Assembly (NCBI GenBank): GCA_009594865.1
Contig: VOPT01000040.1
Coordinates: forward strand, 1-64,000
Source of the DNA: Nitrospira sp.
Lineage (GTDB): Bacteria > Nitrospirota > Nitrospiria > Nitrospirales > Nitrospiraceae
Direction: 5' to 3'
DNA: 64,000 nucleotides
Below, piece after piece: positions 7,809 to 16,144 of the stretch. The notes below the pieces were generated by a model. That model saw nothing but the letters and a program-made list of their open reading frames with translations, had not been told where the DNA came from and ran no database searches. The translations under genes were made by a program, and so were the position numbers. Positions within the stretch are counted from its first letter, which is position 1. Every line of letters starts with the position of its first letter.

Positions 7809-9689
7809 TCAGACCGGACGATTTCCCTCGATGACATCGCTCGCAGGACCATCCAATGCAGGCGCCCCGCCTGCCATGGCAGGAATGTGACCCGATTCTG
7901 GAGCGGCCTTAGCACTCGCAGCGGCCTTGGCCTTGTCACCCATCGTGGCGACCCAGAAAATAAACGCGACCAGCAGGCAGAACAAGAATGTATTCAGGGC
8001 CATCAGCGCAGCGGCATAACCGAGCGCGGGGGAGAACGCATATTGGGAAGAATCCCGCATCACTCCGTACACGTGCCAATGGACACGTGACGAGGATCTG
8101 GCATAACCCATCAGGGTCATCAACAGAATCACCATGACCGCATTCAAGACCAGTGAATAGCCAGCGCGAGGAGGCATGCGGCCCCAGACCATCTCCGTAG
8201 TGGTCTTGGCGCTCTTCAGTAGTAACGCCGTCAATGGAGTAATCGTCAACATGACGAAGATCACGATCGCGACCTGTGAGGTCGAGAAGTAGTTAATGCG
8301 AATAATCGCCGGCACGAAGTAGCCCCAGACGCCGAGCACGATGACGGCGAGACCGGCAAGCACTAGCACAGCGCCCATCACCGACTTCGCCACTTTGGCC
8401 CATCCCGCCGTATCTTCTTTTCCGGCGCGCCAGTACATGATGAAGCTCATGAACGTCACGAGTACCATCAGGTTCGACACGGTCATTTTGGCCGACATGA
8501 CTCCGAACACTCCCAGGAGCGGATGGTGTGTGCCGCCCATCTTTTGCGCCTCTTCCAAGCTCGCCACAAGGGAGTGCGGCGTCATCCAGACCGCGAGGCA
8601 CAGGAGGAGGATAATCAACATCGCCATGATCGGTTTGCGATATTGGCCCTCCGAACCCGGTATTCGATGCGTAATCCCCATCCAGAAATAATAGTTCGAT
8701 CCGAGGAACAGGACTCCGATGAGCATAGCCTGCAGAATGAACAGCCAGGACAGGAATCCCCCCATGAGCGTGATGCCCATCTGTTGGTTGTATTGGTAAA
8801 TTTCCCGCATCAGCCAATAGCCGGCAAAGGGAAGCGGCAAGAGCCCGAACACACCGATGAAGTTGCCAACGTAACCCATCCAGTCGTAGTGATAGCGTTC
8901 TTCGGCGCTCTTGGCCGACAGGTAGCGAATGCCTGCGTAGGCTCCGCAGATGTACCCGCCCAACACCACGTTTGCAATGATGCGATGAATGTTCACCGGC
9001 CACCAGGTGGGATTCCAGGTGGCAGCCCAGGCTCGCTCGAAGTCGGTGCCCTCGGCAATGACCACCGGACTCGCCTGGAATGTCGCCCAAGAGTTCGGAA
9101 CGATCATGATGAAGAAGGCGAAGACGTTCAGGAGGAAGCCCAAGAAGATATGAAACTTCTTCCCATTGCCCTCGGACATGGCATCCCACCCGTACCAATA
9201 CAGGTAGAGGGTGGCGGTTTCCACGAGGAACAGGCCGCAATATACGAGGAAAGACGGAAAGAAAATGTCCGTCAAGTAGGCCATCAACTTCGGGTAGAAG
9301 CCGATCAAGAGGAACAGCAGGATGCCACCGAACAAGGCGGTGGTAGCGTAGGACGACGTGAGGAGCTTGGTGAATTCCTTGGCGAGTTTATCGTAGCGCT
9401 TGTCACCGGACTTCCAGCCGACGACTTCGCACAACCAAGCAAAAATCGGCACACCGAGCACAAACCCGGCAAGGAGGAGATGCAGCTGGGCGATGATCCA
9501 CACCAGATTGCGGCTTCCGACATAGGGAAGATCCCGGTATGCGGTCGGTGCCTGAGTGGCCGCTTCCTGAGCCAAGACGGCGTCGGGCATGCCGATCCAC
9601 GCCAGCAATGCGGCACATCCTGCCAAGAGAGCGGCGCGGCCCGCAATTCGGCCACCGTCATTCGTAATATGCAGCCCTTGGTCTATCAT
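7809..9689 (-). CDS. Cytochrome bd-like subunit I paralogue B
   Basis: This is a polytopic membrane protein of 626 residues from the ATG at 9689, which follows a GAGGTGGG ribosome-binding site; the frame is open up to 9794. A signal-like N-terminus is followed by the CydA-type first helix (QLHLLLAGFVLGVPIF), with His at the position of the haem b595 ligand of CydA. A later helix, NIHRIIANVVLGGYICGAY, matches the quinol-side haem helix. The CydA Q-loop motif GRQPW is absent and there is no cydB-like gene in the window. Nitrospira genomes are known to encode several bd-like proteins whose function is debated. Inside this bc-type operon it may be a complex subunit rather than an oxidase. Confidence 0.82.
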   Translation of the reverse strand: MIDQGLHITNDGGRIAGRAALLAGCAALLAWIGMPDAVLAQEAATQAPTAYRDLPYVGSRNLVWIIAQLHLLLAGFVLGVPIFAWLCEVVGWKSGDKRYDKLAKEFTKLLTSSYATTALFGGILLFLLIGFYPKLMAYLTDIFFPSFLVYCGLFLVETATLYLYWYGWDAMSEGNGKKFHIFLGFLLNVFAFFIMIVPNSWATFQASPVVIAEGTDFERAWAATWNPTWWPVNIHRIIANVVLGGYICGAYAGIRYLSAKSAEERYHYDWMGYVGNFIGVFGLLPLPFAGYWLMREIYQYNQQMGITLMGGFLSWLFILQAMLIGVLFLGSNYYFWMGITHRIPGSEGQYRKPIMAMLIILLLCLAVWMTPHSLVASLEEAQKMGGTHHPLLGVFGVMSAKMTVSNLMVLVTFMSFIMYWRAGKEDTAGWAKVAKSVMGAVLVLAGLAVIVLGVWGYFVPAIIRINYFSTSQVAIVIFVMLTITPLTALLLKSAKTTTEMVWGRMPPRAGYSLVLNAVMVILLMTLMGYARSSSRVHWHVYGVMRDSSQYAFSPALGYAAALMALNTFLFCLLVAFIFWVATMGDKAKAAASAKAAPESGHIPAMAGGAPALDGPASDVIEGNRPV

Positions 9690-9717
9690 TGTTCCCACCT
9701 CGTCGTTCGCCATGATG

Positions 9718-10719
9718 TCATTTGCTTGCTGCCGGTTTCCCGGCTGTGCCTTGCGAAGCCTTACCGTCGCCCTTGGCGGAGCTCTCCTTGACACCGGCTT
9801 TTTCCTTGCCGCCCTTCTGCTTATCTTTCTCGTCTTCAGCCGTCTTCTGCTCTAACGCGGCGATCTTCACCTCCGCGTCTTTCAAGATCTTTTCCCCCTT
9901 AGAGAGAGACTTTTGTGGGTCAAACGGTGCAACGGGGGCAACGCTCGCCGGCTTGCAGCATTCGTGGGGATGGGGCGTTGATACGGGAAGCACCATCCAG
10001 AACAGCACGCTCAGGACTGCCCCTGCAGCGGTGAATGCCGTAAGCATCAGACTCTGATCCGCAGGCACCCGAATCATATCCCAGCGGGAGATCAGGCCCT
10101 GATAACTGTCGCCTGAAGGCTGGGCTCCGGTCGTCTTTCCTTCGACCAACTTGCCGAGGATGGAGAGTCCGATAAAGGTGAGCGCCAACAACACCAGCAG
10201 AGACGCACTGCCCCATGCGGTGAATTCCAGGCCGATGCGTTCCGCGACCGGCATACTCTTCAACATATCCATGTCGAGAATCGACTTCACGATCGAACGG
10301 GCGAGGTCGGTCGCTCCGCCTTCAACCGCCCAGAGTAGCGGCAAGTACAACGCGCCGGCAATGGCGAAGCGGACCCATAAGGCCAACCCGAGCGAATCCG
10401 GCGGTTCGAGCCGCAACCGTTCGAGAAATACGGTGCGAGCCACGAGCCCCAGCGCCCAGATATCGATCGGGATGGACACCAGGAAAAGCAAGGGAAGTCC
10501 AGTGCCTTCGCCGAAATGGAAGCCAATTCCCAAGGATATGACAAAAAAGGCAAACACGCTCACCGGGCTCATGAGCAGCATCAGGAAGGTAATCCCGAGC
10601 TTGGTCTCCAGATGGATCGTGCCCATCGCCATAAACAACACGGCGAACGCCATTTTGATCGGCAGGGCGGTCCAACAGGCAGGCCAGAGAATGCTCAGCC
10701 CTAATTTGAATGACGACAT
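9718..10719 (-). CDS. Polytopic membrane protein of the respiratory operon, Lys-rich tail
   Basis: No family was recognised. From the ATG at 10719 (preceded by GAGAG; an alternative ATG lies at 10737) the product has about 333 residues. Roughly seven hydrophobic helices are followed by a C-terminal segment of about 80 residues that starts with a CC pair and becomes very rich in Lys, Glu, Ala and Gly. It lies between cytochrome b and bd-like subunit B. Its stop is 29 bp before the chosen start of subunit B. Position and strand suggest a structural or quinone-site subunit of the same complex. No haem or metal motif stands out. Confidence 0.6.
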   Translation of the reverse strand: MSSFKLGLSILWPACWTALPIKMAFAVLFMAMGTIHLETKLGITFLMLLMSPVSVFAFFVISLGIGFHFGEGTGLPLLFLVSIPIDIWALGLVARTVFLERLRLEPPDSLGLALWVRFAIAGALYLPLLWAVEGGATDLARSIVKSILDMDMLKSMPVAERIGLEFTAWGSASLLVLLALTFIGLSILGKLVEGKTTGAQPSGDSYQGLISRWDMIRVPADQSLMLTAFTAAGAVLSVLFWMVLPVSTPHPHECCKPASVAPVAPFDPQKSLSKGEKILKDAEVKIAALEQKTAEDEKDKQKGGKEKAGVKESSAKGDGKASQGTAGKPAASK

Positions 10720-10755
10720 CGTCTCTCGACCAGTCATGTGCCCAAGACCCTCCGC

Positions 10756-11871
10756 CTATTCCAAAAATTCGCGGTTGATGATTGCCGCCACGGTGAAAAT
10801 GAGAATACTCGCCATGACCACAATCCAGCTGATCAATGCGATCGGCCGTTTAAAGATATTGCGTTCCGGGTCGCGATCGATGAACGGCAATGCCGCGAGC
10901 AAGGCCATAAAGACGCCGGGTAACGCGATGGCGCCCAGGAATTGTCCGAATTCTCCCGCGAAGACTTTCAGACGTAACAGCTGAAAGAGAAACAAGAAGT
11001 ACCATTCCGGTTCAGGATGGTAGTCGCCGGGATCCGGAGTCGCTTCCTCCAGGAGCACGATCGGTTCCCAGAAGGCCAAGCTGCAGATGCAGAGGAACAC
11101 CGCAACCATACCGACAATATCTTTCCAGATTTGTCGCGGAAAGAAATAGTCGGTCTTTGCCTTGATCTCCTCGACGCTGCCACGGAATGGACCGGCAGGG
11201 CCGGCTTTCCGGAACAGAAAGAGGTGTAAGCCGGCCAATCCCATGAGCGCGGCCGGCAAGACCATGACGTGGATGACGAAGAAGCGGCTCAAGGTCATCT
11301 GCCCCGGAGTCGCCCCACCCTTCAGAAACCTGGCCATGAAGTCGCCAAGCACCGGCGTCTTGTCCATGATTTCGACGCCGACAGTCGTGGCCCAATAGGC
11401 CCGCTGGTCCCAGGGAAGCAGATATCCGGTGAAGCCGAACCCCATGACAATGCCGAATAACGCCAGACCGACCAACCAGATAAGTTCCCGAGGCTTCTTG
11501 TACGCACCCCAAAGAAAGACCTGAGACATGTGCGCGAAGACGCAGACCACCATCGCCGTGGAGCCCCAGAAGTGGTAACTTAGCAAAAACCAGCCGTAAT
11601 CAACGGTATGAATGATGTACTGGGTGCTGGCGTAGGCATGATCCGCAGTCGGCACGTAATAGAACATCAACAGAATGCCGGTTACCGCCTGCATGATGAA
11701 GATGAAGAGCAACACCGAGCCAAAGACATAGGCCCACCGTGACCCGCCAGGGACAGGCTCGTTGAGCATTTTGGCTTGTAAAGTCTTCAGCCCGACGCGT
11801 TCGTCGACAAAGGCAAAGACTTTTTCAATGGCTGATGGCTGCGTGGTCGTCGGCTGCGTAGTCGTATCCAT
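10756..11871 (-). CDS. Cytochrome b of a bc-type quinol:cytochrome c complex
   Basis: In 371 residues this protein combines the four-helix haem-binding half and the C-terminal half of cytochrome b. Haem ligands are seen as His pairs 14 residues apart: H in SYHFWGS with H in VFAHMSQ, and H in VIHVMVL with H in GLHLFLF. The quinol-oxidation motif PEWY is present (EPEWYFLFLFQLLR). It should carry two b haems and oxidise or reduce menaquinol, passing the second electron to the Rieske protein. Its ATG overlaps the Rieske stop by 1 bp (TAATG), which indicates translational coupling. Confidence 0.95.
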   Translation of the reverse strand: MDTTTQPTTTQPSAIEKVFAFVDERVGLKTLQAKMLNEPVPGGSRWAYVFGSVLLFIFIMQAVTGILLMFYYVPTADHAYASTQYIIHTVDYGWFLLSYHFWGSTAMVVCVFAHMSQVFLWGAYKKPRELIWLVGLALFGIVMGFGFTGYLLPWDQRAYWATTVGVEIMDKTPVLGDFMARFLKGGATPGQMTLSRFFVIHVMVLPAALMGLAGLHLFLFRKAGPAGPFRGSVEEIKAKTDYFFPRQIWKDIVGMVAVFLCICSLAFWEPIVLLEEATPDPGDYHPEPEWYFLFLFQLLRLKVFAGEFGQFLGAIALPGVFMALLAALPFIDRDPERNIFKRPIALISWIVVMASILIFTVAAIINREFLE

Positions 11872-12809
11872 TAGACAATCCGAACCTGGGCCTTAGTGCC
11901 CGCCTTGAATTCCATATCAATAATGGTGATGTCACCGGTTGCCGTCACCTTGATGGGGAGGGGATCCAACGGACGTGGAGCCGGTCCATCTAAAACCTTC
12001 CCCGCAGCGTCGTAAATGCTGAGGTGACAGGGGCACAGGAAGACCTGCCCCAGCGTCTTATGCGTCCGCCATTTGAATCCGCAGCCCAAGTGCGGGCATT
12101 TTCCGGAATAGGCGATATAGGGCACGTCCTTCTTGTTCGTCCAGATATGCTTGCCTGCGGAATCACGGAACTCCATATCCTTACCCTGATAGACCGTCTC
12201 CAACACCTTAGGAGTCGCCTTCAGTACCCAGACGTTCTTATCGATTTCCTGTTCCGGCATGTAGGCTTCTTTGATCTTGCGCTTGTACTTGAACTGGATA
12301 CCGACATCGTCCTGCTTGATCTTTCCTGAGTTGCCGATCTTGAGCCATTCATTGTCAAACGGCGAGTACATCGGCTTCATCAGATACCGCAGCACGGGAA
12401 AAGCCAGCGGGAATCCAATCAGAAAACCGATGGCATGGGTGAAATTGGCAAAGAAAGTCCGCCGCTTCACACTCCGTTCGAGTTCGGGAAACGGCACCAA
12501 GACTTCACCAGGCGTGACATGGATCCGATCTTCGAGGTGGGCAATTTCCACCTCGTGCGTCGTCACGTACTCATCGCGCTTGAAAGCCGGCAATGCGGCA
12601 AACTCAGCCGAGGTGCCGCGGAGCGTGACGGCTTCATCAGTAACTGCCTGCACCTGCCCCATCGGAACCTGGCGCTCGACTATATCTGCCGTCCCCCCGC
12701 CCACGACGATATGACTGATTTCGTGGGAGAGCGGGTCCATAATGACCCGGCGCACCTCCCCGACTTCACCGTCCGTACATCGAACTTTTGATTTGAGTTT
12801 CGGCTGCAT
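11871..12809 (-). CDS. Rieske 2Fe-2S protein with N-terminal PRC-barrel-like domain
   Basis: The C-terminal half is a Rieske domain with cluster motifs CPHLGC and CPCHLS, giving two Cys and two His ligands plus the disulphide pair. A single transmembrane helix (about THAIGFLIGFPLAFPVL) precedes it. Unlike ordinary Rieske subunits, about 95 residues come before the helix, and they read as a PRC-barrel (DGEVGEVRRVIMDP, HIVVGGG, VPMGQVQAV). This puts a PRC domain in the cytoplasm and the cluster outside. The ATG at 12809 was chosen; a GTG at 12818 overlaps the upstream stop as GTGA and is a fair alternative. The cytochrome b gene follows directly. Confidence 0.9.
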   Translation of the reverse strand: MQPKLKSKVRCTDGEVGEVRRVIMDPLSHEISHIVVGGGTADIVERQVPMGQVQAVTDEAVTLRGTSAEFAALPAFKRDEYVTTHEVEIAHLEDRIHVTPGEVLVPFPELERSVKRRTFFANFTHAIGFLIGFPLAFPVLRYLMKPMYSPFDNEWLKIGNSGKIKQDDVGIQFKYKRKIKEAYMPEQEIDKNVWVLKATPKVLETVYQGKDMEFRDSAGKHIWTNKKDVPYIAYSGKCPHLGCGFKWRTHKTLGQVFLCPCHLSIYDAAGKVLDGPAPRPLDPLPIKVTATGDITIIDMEFKAGTKAQVRIV

Positions 12810-12814
12810 GATAC

Positions 12815-13621
12815 TCACTTCATCTTGATCGGCTTCGGTGTATTCACCGAAGCGTTCTTGTATCCGGCCAACCAGGTCGCCAATGCATCCACGTCCTTGG
12901 GTTCCATCAGGTCCTTATACTTGTCGGGCATCTTGCCCTTCTCGTATTCCTGCTCGAACCCTTCTGCCTTGTAGCTCTTCGGATCGAGAATCTTTCTGGC
13001 GATTTCTGCTGCCGGCAGAAGGTTGCCGATATTATCCAATTCAGGGCCGCGTTTCTTTCCACCCTCGCCGTTCAACTTGTGGCAGTTGTAACACTCCTGA
13101 AGCTGCCACTGCTCTTCACCCAACTTGGCGATATCACCACTGGCGGCCGCCGTGGTGGCGGTCGGCGCACTCTCGCCGCCAGCCTTTTGGTCGGCAGGAG
13201 CCTGGGCCGCCCCTAACGCCTGCAAGCGAGCGGTCAACTCCTTAGCCTTTTCATCCAGCGCCTTCGCTCGCTGCATCAACACTTCGACCTTGCCGGCCTC
13301 GTAGTGCTCGCGCTTCGGCTTGAGGATTTTTTCAATTTTGCCCTTTTCATCTTCAGGGTCATATTGCGGCCACATGGAGGCACCGGCAATGTAGACCACG
13401 GAGAGAATGGCATAAAAAATCAACAATGCCCCGACGGCCTTCACTCCGCCGAATGGCTTGAGCGTCGGAAAATCGAGGATCATAAAGACAACGGCGCCAA
13501 GCATGGCGTAACCAAAAAACAGCGCCTGAAAGACGAACGGAAAGCCCAGCGCGTTGGTGGCGCCAAACAAAATTCCGCCGACAACGACTCCCACAACCAA
13601 CTTTTTAATAATGTTTCCCAT
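12815..13621 (-). CDS. Membrane-anchored monohaem cytochrome c of the bc-type complex
   Basis: The 268-residue protein begins with three hydrophobic segments (about residues 8-25, 30-47 and 60-80). A charged helical region follows (MQRAKALDEKAKELTARLQAL), then an Ala/Thr linker and a cytochrome c domain with CYNCH. The distal Met is likely in GKMPDKY. It is the probable cytochrome c1-equivalent electron acceptor of the Rieske protein, because it directly precedes the Rieske gene and its stop touches that gene's alternative GTG start. Confidence 0.9.
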   Translation of the reverse strand: MGNIIKKLVVGVVVGGILFGATNALGFPFVFQALFFGYAMLGAVVFMILDFPTLKPFGGVKAVGALLIFYAILSVVYIAGASMWPQYDPEDEKGKIEKILKPKREHYEAGKVEVLMQRAKALDEKAKELTARLQALGAAQAPADQKAGGESAPTATTAAASGDIAKLGEEQWQLQECYNCHKLNGEGGKKRGPELDNIGNLLPAAEIARKILDPKSYKAEGFEQEYEKGKMPDKYKDLMEPKDVDALATWLAGYKNASVNTPKPIKMK

Positions 13622-13661
13622 GAATGCCCTCGTTTACCGCCCTTCCAGTATGGTGACCGCC

Positions 13662-15365
13662 CTACTTGGCCCCTGCCGGAACCGGGCTTCCCTCGTGCGC
13701 GTGGCCCTTTGAATCAGAGGGGCGCAAGGTCACGATAATCGCGAAGCTGACCACTGCGTAAAAGACGATCGTAATGCCGGTGATCCACCAAGCGGAATAA
13801 GACAGCGTCGGCGTAAAGGATTCCGCCGTGAAATCCGGCAACAGGTTGTACGTATGGAAGTACTTCCGCAACAAGGAGCGCACAGCACCCATCAGGCCCA
13901 TCGTCCAAATCGCGCTGAAGGCGAGGAACACCAGAACGAACTGCGAAGCAAAGTCGATCTTGCCCCACACAATGGTTCCCTGGGACACTGCCCGGTTGTA
14001 AATGACATAGTTCACAACCGTGACGAAGACCAAGGTAAACGCCGCGGAATTTTTCGCCGGCATGAGTGCCAGGAAGTTCCAATCAGATGGCAGCTCCAAT
14101 TCGGCCACCAACTTCGCGCCGGTGGGCACGAATCCATGCGGCGTCATCCAGATGGCGTTGCCCACGACGACCATCAAGAAGCCGATCTTGATGACCGTGC
14201 TCGACGACACCGTCAGCGGGATAAACCGGCCGAGAACAGCCGGCGCGAGCAACAGCGGGAGCAGGAAGGCCAACGATGTGGCATCCGGCACAGGATAATC
14301 GGTCAGGACCTTCGTCATCACGATCGGCAACAACACCATGACGATCGGCGCGACCACCGTCATGCGCACCCGCTCCACGCCCTCGATCCGCTTCATACTC
14401 AACCAGATGTAGTAATTGCTGGCGAGGAAGATGAGACCGATCATGGCGCCTTGCATTTCGAAGAACATCGACAATTGGTCGGCCATCATGTACGGACAGA
14501 TGGACGCGTCGTAGTCGCAAAGCTCATAGGCCAGCAAGTACCCCATGAACGGCAGGAACAACAACGCACCCACGCCGATCATGTTGCCGACAAAGCCCAT
14601 CCAATCGTAGTATGCGCGATCCTCTTCCTTCTTGGACCCCATGAACATGTAGGCAGCAATGAGTCCAGCCACGAATCCACCGAAGGTCACGTTCCCCACG
14701 AGGCGATGCAAATTGAGCGGCATCCAGCTGTAATTGAATACCTTGTCCCACAGTGAGGCGGTCGCCAAAAACTCGGCAGGGGAAATACCTTCGGCCCGGA
14801 CCGGCGTGTTCATGAACGAGGTCGGCGCGTCGATGACGAACAGCGTGATGGAGCCGATGAGGTTCAGCAGCACGCCCAACGCAATATGACGCCCCTTCTT
14901 CTCACCCTTCCAGGCATCCCATGTATAGAAGTACATGTAGAGGACGATGGTTTCGCCGATGAACAGGAGCGGATAGACGACGGCGAAAATCAGGAAGAAG
15001 TGGTTGATGAGCCAGGTGGTAAACTGCGGATAGGTCGCAAGCAGCACGAAGATGAAGAGGCCGCCCGTCAAGGCCGTCATGCTGTATAGGATGACCGTGA
15101 CCTTCGTGACTTCTTTCGCCAATCGGTCATAGCGGGGATCCTGCTTGCGATATCCCAACCACTCCGAGATGACCACGAAAATCGGAGCGCCCAAAATAAA
15201 TCCCGCAAAGAGAATGTGGAGCTGAGCGACGATCCATACCGCCGTGCGATTCCCGGTGTAAGGGAACTCCACGGGGGGCGCACTGGGAGCCTGGGCATAG
15301 GCCACTCCTCCCAATACCGCCACTAGCGCGAACATAACCAACAAACAGCGCTGCCAGATTTTCAT
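13662..15365 (-). CDS. Cytochrome bd-like subunit I paralogue A
   Basis: A cleavable signal peptide (ending near VAYAQA) is followed by a CydA-like polytopic protein, 567 residues in total. QLHILFAGFILGAPIF carries the His equivalent to the haem b595 ligand, and NLHRLVGNVTFGGFVAGL carries the next conserved His. It is about 60 residues shorter than paralogue B, lacks GRQPW, and in the region where paralogue B has several Met (SAKMTVSNLMVLVTF) it has NSAAFTLVFVTVV instead. Loss of a CydA-type Met ligand is therefore possible. It lies between two cytochrome c genes. See subunit B for the functional caveat. Confidence 0.82.
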   Translation of the reverse strand: MKIWQRCLLVMFALVAVLGGVAYAQAPSAPPVEFPYTGNRTAVWIVAQLHILFAGFILGAPIFVVISEWLGYRKQDPRYDRLAKEVTKVTVILYSMTALTGGLFIFVLLATYPQFTTWLINHFFLIFAVVYPLLFIGETIVLYMYFYTWDAWKGEKKGRHIALGVLLNLIGSITLFVIDAPTSFMNTPVRAEGISPAEFLATASLWDKVFNYSWMPLNLHRLVGNVTFGGFVAGLIAAYMFMGSKKEEDRAYYDWMGFVGNMIGVGALLFLPFMGYLLAYELCDYDASICPYMMADQLSMFFEMQGAMIGLIFLASNYYIWLSMKRIEGVERVRMTVVAPIVMVLLPIVMTKVLTDYPVPDATSLAFLLPLLLAPAVLGRFIPLTVSSSTVIKIGFLMVVVGNAIWMTPHGFVPTGAKLVAELELPSDWNFLALMPAKNSAAFTLVFVTVVNYVIYNRAVSQGTIVWGKIDFASQFVLVFLAFSAIWTMGLMGAVRSLLRKYFHTYNLLPDFTAESFTPTLSYSAWWITGITIVFYAVVSFAIIVTLRPSDSKGHAHEGSPVPAGAK

Positions 15366-15429
15366 GATGTCTCGCCGCTCCTCCTCATTCCAACCGATTG
15401 ACCCATGACTCGAACTAACCAGAGGTGAA

Positions 15430-15933
15430 TTACTTCACCTGATCAGCAGGCACCCAATCCTTCTTGTTGACATCCCAGCCCTTGCCGGCCAAGCCGAAGG
15501 AGCGTTCGAACGCCAGGATCTTCCACCGATCTTCCTCGGACAATTTGCTCTTCCACGGCTTCATCTTCGTGTTGGGCACGCCTTCGGAAATGCGCCAGAA
15601 CCAGACAGAATCCGAATACATCTTCATGCGGTCGCCGACGCGGAAGTCCCGCGCACCCGCCTTGACCGGCTTACCATCCTTGCCGTGGCAGCTGGCGCAG
15701 TTGACGTCCGGATTCTTGCCGCCAATGTACAACTCCTTGCCCTCTTCCAGGATCTTCGGATCCGTCCACCAACCGGCAGGCATATGCTTGTCGGCATACT
15801 CGGCAGGAGCAGGGGGTGGCGGAACAACCGGGCCTTCGCCGCCGCCTTCACCACCGCCACATCCGACGACGCCAAATCCAAAGCCAAGAATGCCGACCAT
15901 CAGAGCCAATCTCTTCATGCCTGCTTGTTTCAT
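15430..15933 (-). CDS. Monohaem cytochrome c lipoprotein, first gene of the respiratory operon
   Basis: The product is 167 residues long with a signal sequence and lipobox (FGVVGCGGG), so it should be lipid-anchored in the periplasm. A Gly/Pro-rich linker precedes a class I cytochrome c domain with CASCH, and the Met ligand is likely in TKMKPW. A second ATG lies five codons in. It is a paralogue of the membrane cytochrome at 6366-7091. The gap to the upstream gene (15934-16144) contains a terminator-like hairpin, which fits this gene opening the operon. Confidence 0.9.
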   Translation of the reverse strand: MKQAGMKRLALMVGILGFGFGVVGCGGGEGGGEGPVVPPPPAPAEYADKHMPAGWWTDPKILEEGKELYIGGKNPDVNCASCHGKDGKPVKAGARDFRVGDRMKMYSDSVWFWRISEGVPNTKMKPWKSKLSEEDRWKILAFERSFGLAGKGWDVNKKDWVPADQVK

Positions 15934-16001
15934 AAAAAAGTTCCCGCTCCTTTCTTCATGCCCACGCCGCTTTAGGCGCAGACACCCATTACCATCGACA
16001 G

Positions 16002-16052
16002 AAAAAAAAGACGCTTCCCTGCGGCGCCACGAGCAGCCACAGCAAAAGCGTC
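16002..16052 (-). terminator. Rho-independent terminator candidate
   Basis: Read on the minus strand, GACGCTT and AAGCGTC pair around a 29-nt loop and are followed at once by eight T residues. This fits termination downstream of the 16145-16801 gene and separates it from the respiratory operon. The long loop makes the call tentative. Confidence 0.5.
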
Positions 16053-16144
16053 AAGACTCACAATACAACGAGGTCACGTTTGGACTTCCCCGCCTACTTC
16101 CTGCTATTCGATCCGGCGAGGAACAATGCCCCACGGACCGTGCC

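Noticed and set aside
8523..9791. 422-codon plus-strand frame opposite bd-like subunit B
   Set aside because: Its product is rich in His, Arg and Gln with no domain; the opposite strand encodes a clear CydA-like protein.
7809..15365. Annotation of the bd-like proteins as canonical cytochrome bd oxidase subunit I (CydA)
   Set aside because: No CydB, no GRQPW loop, two different copies and a bc-complex context; a firm oxidase call is not justified.
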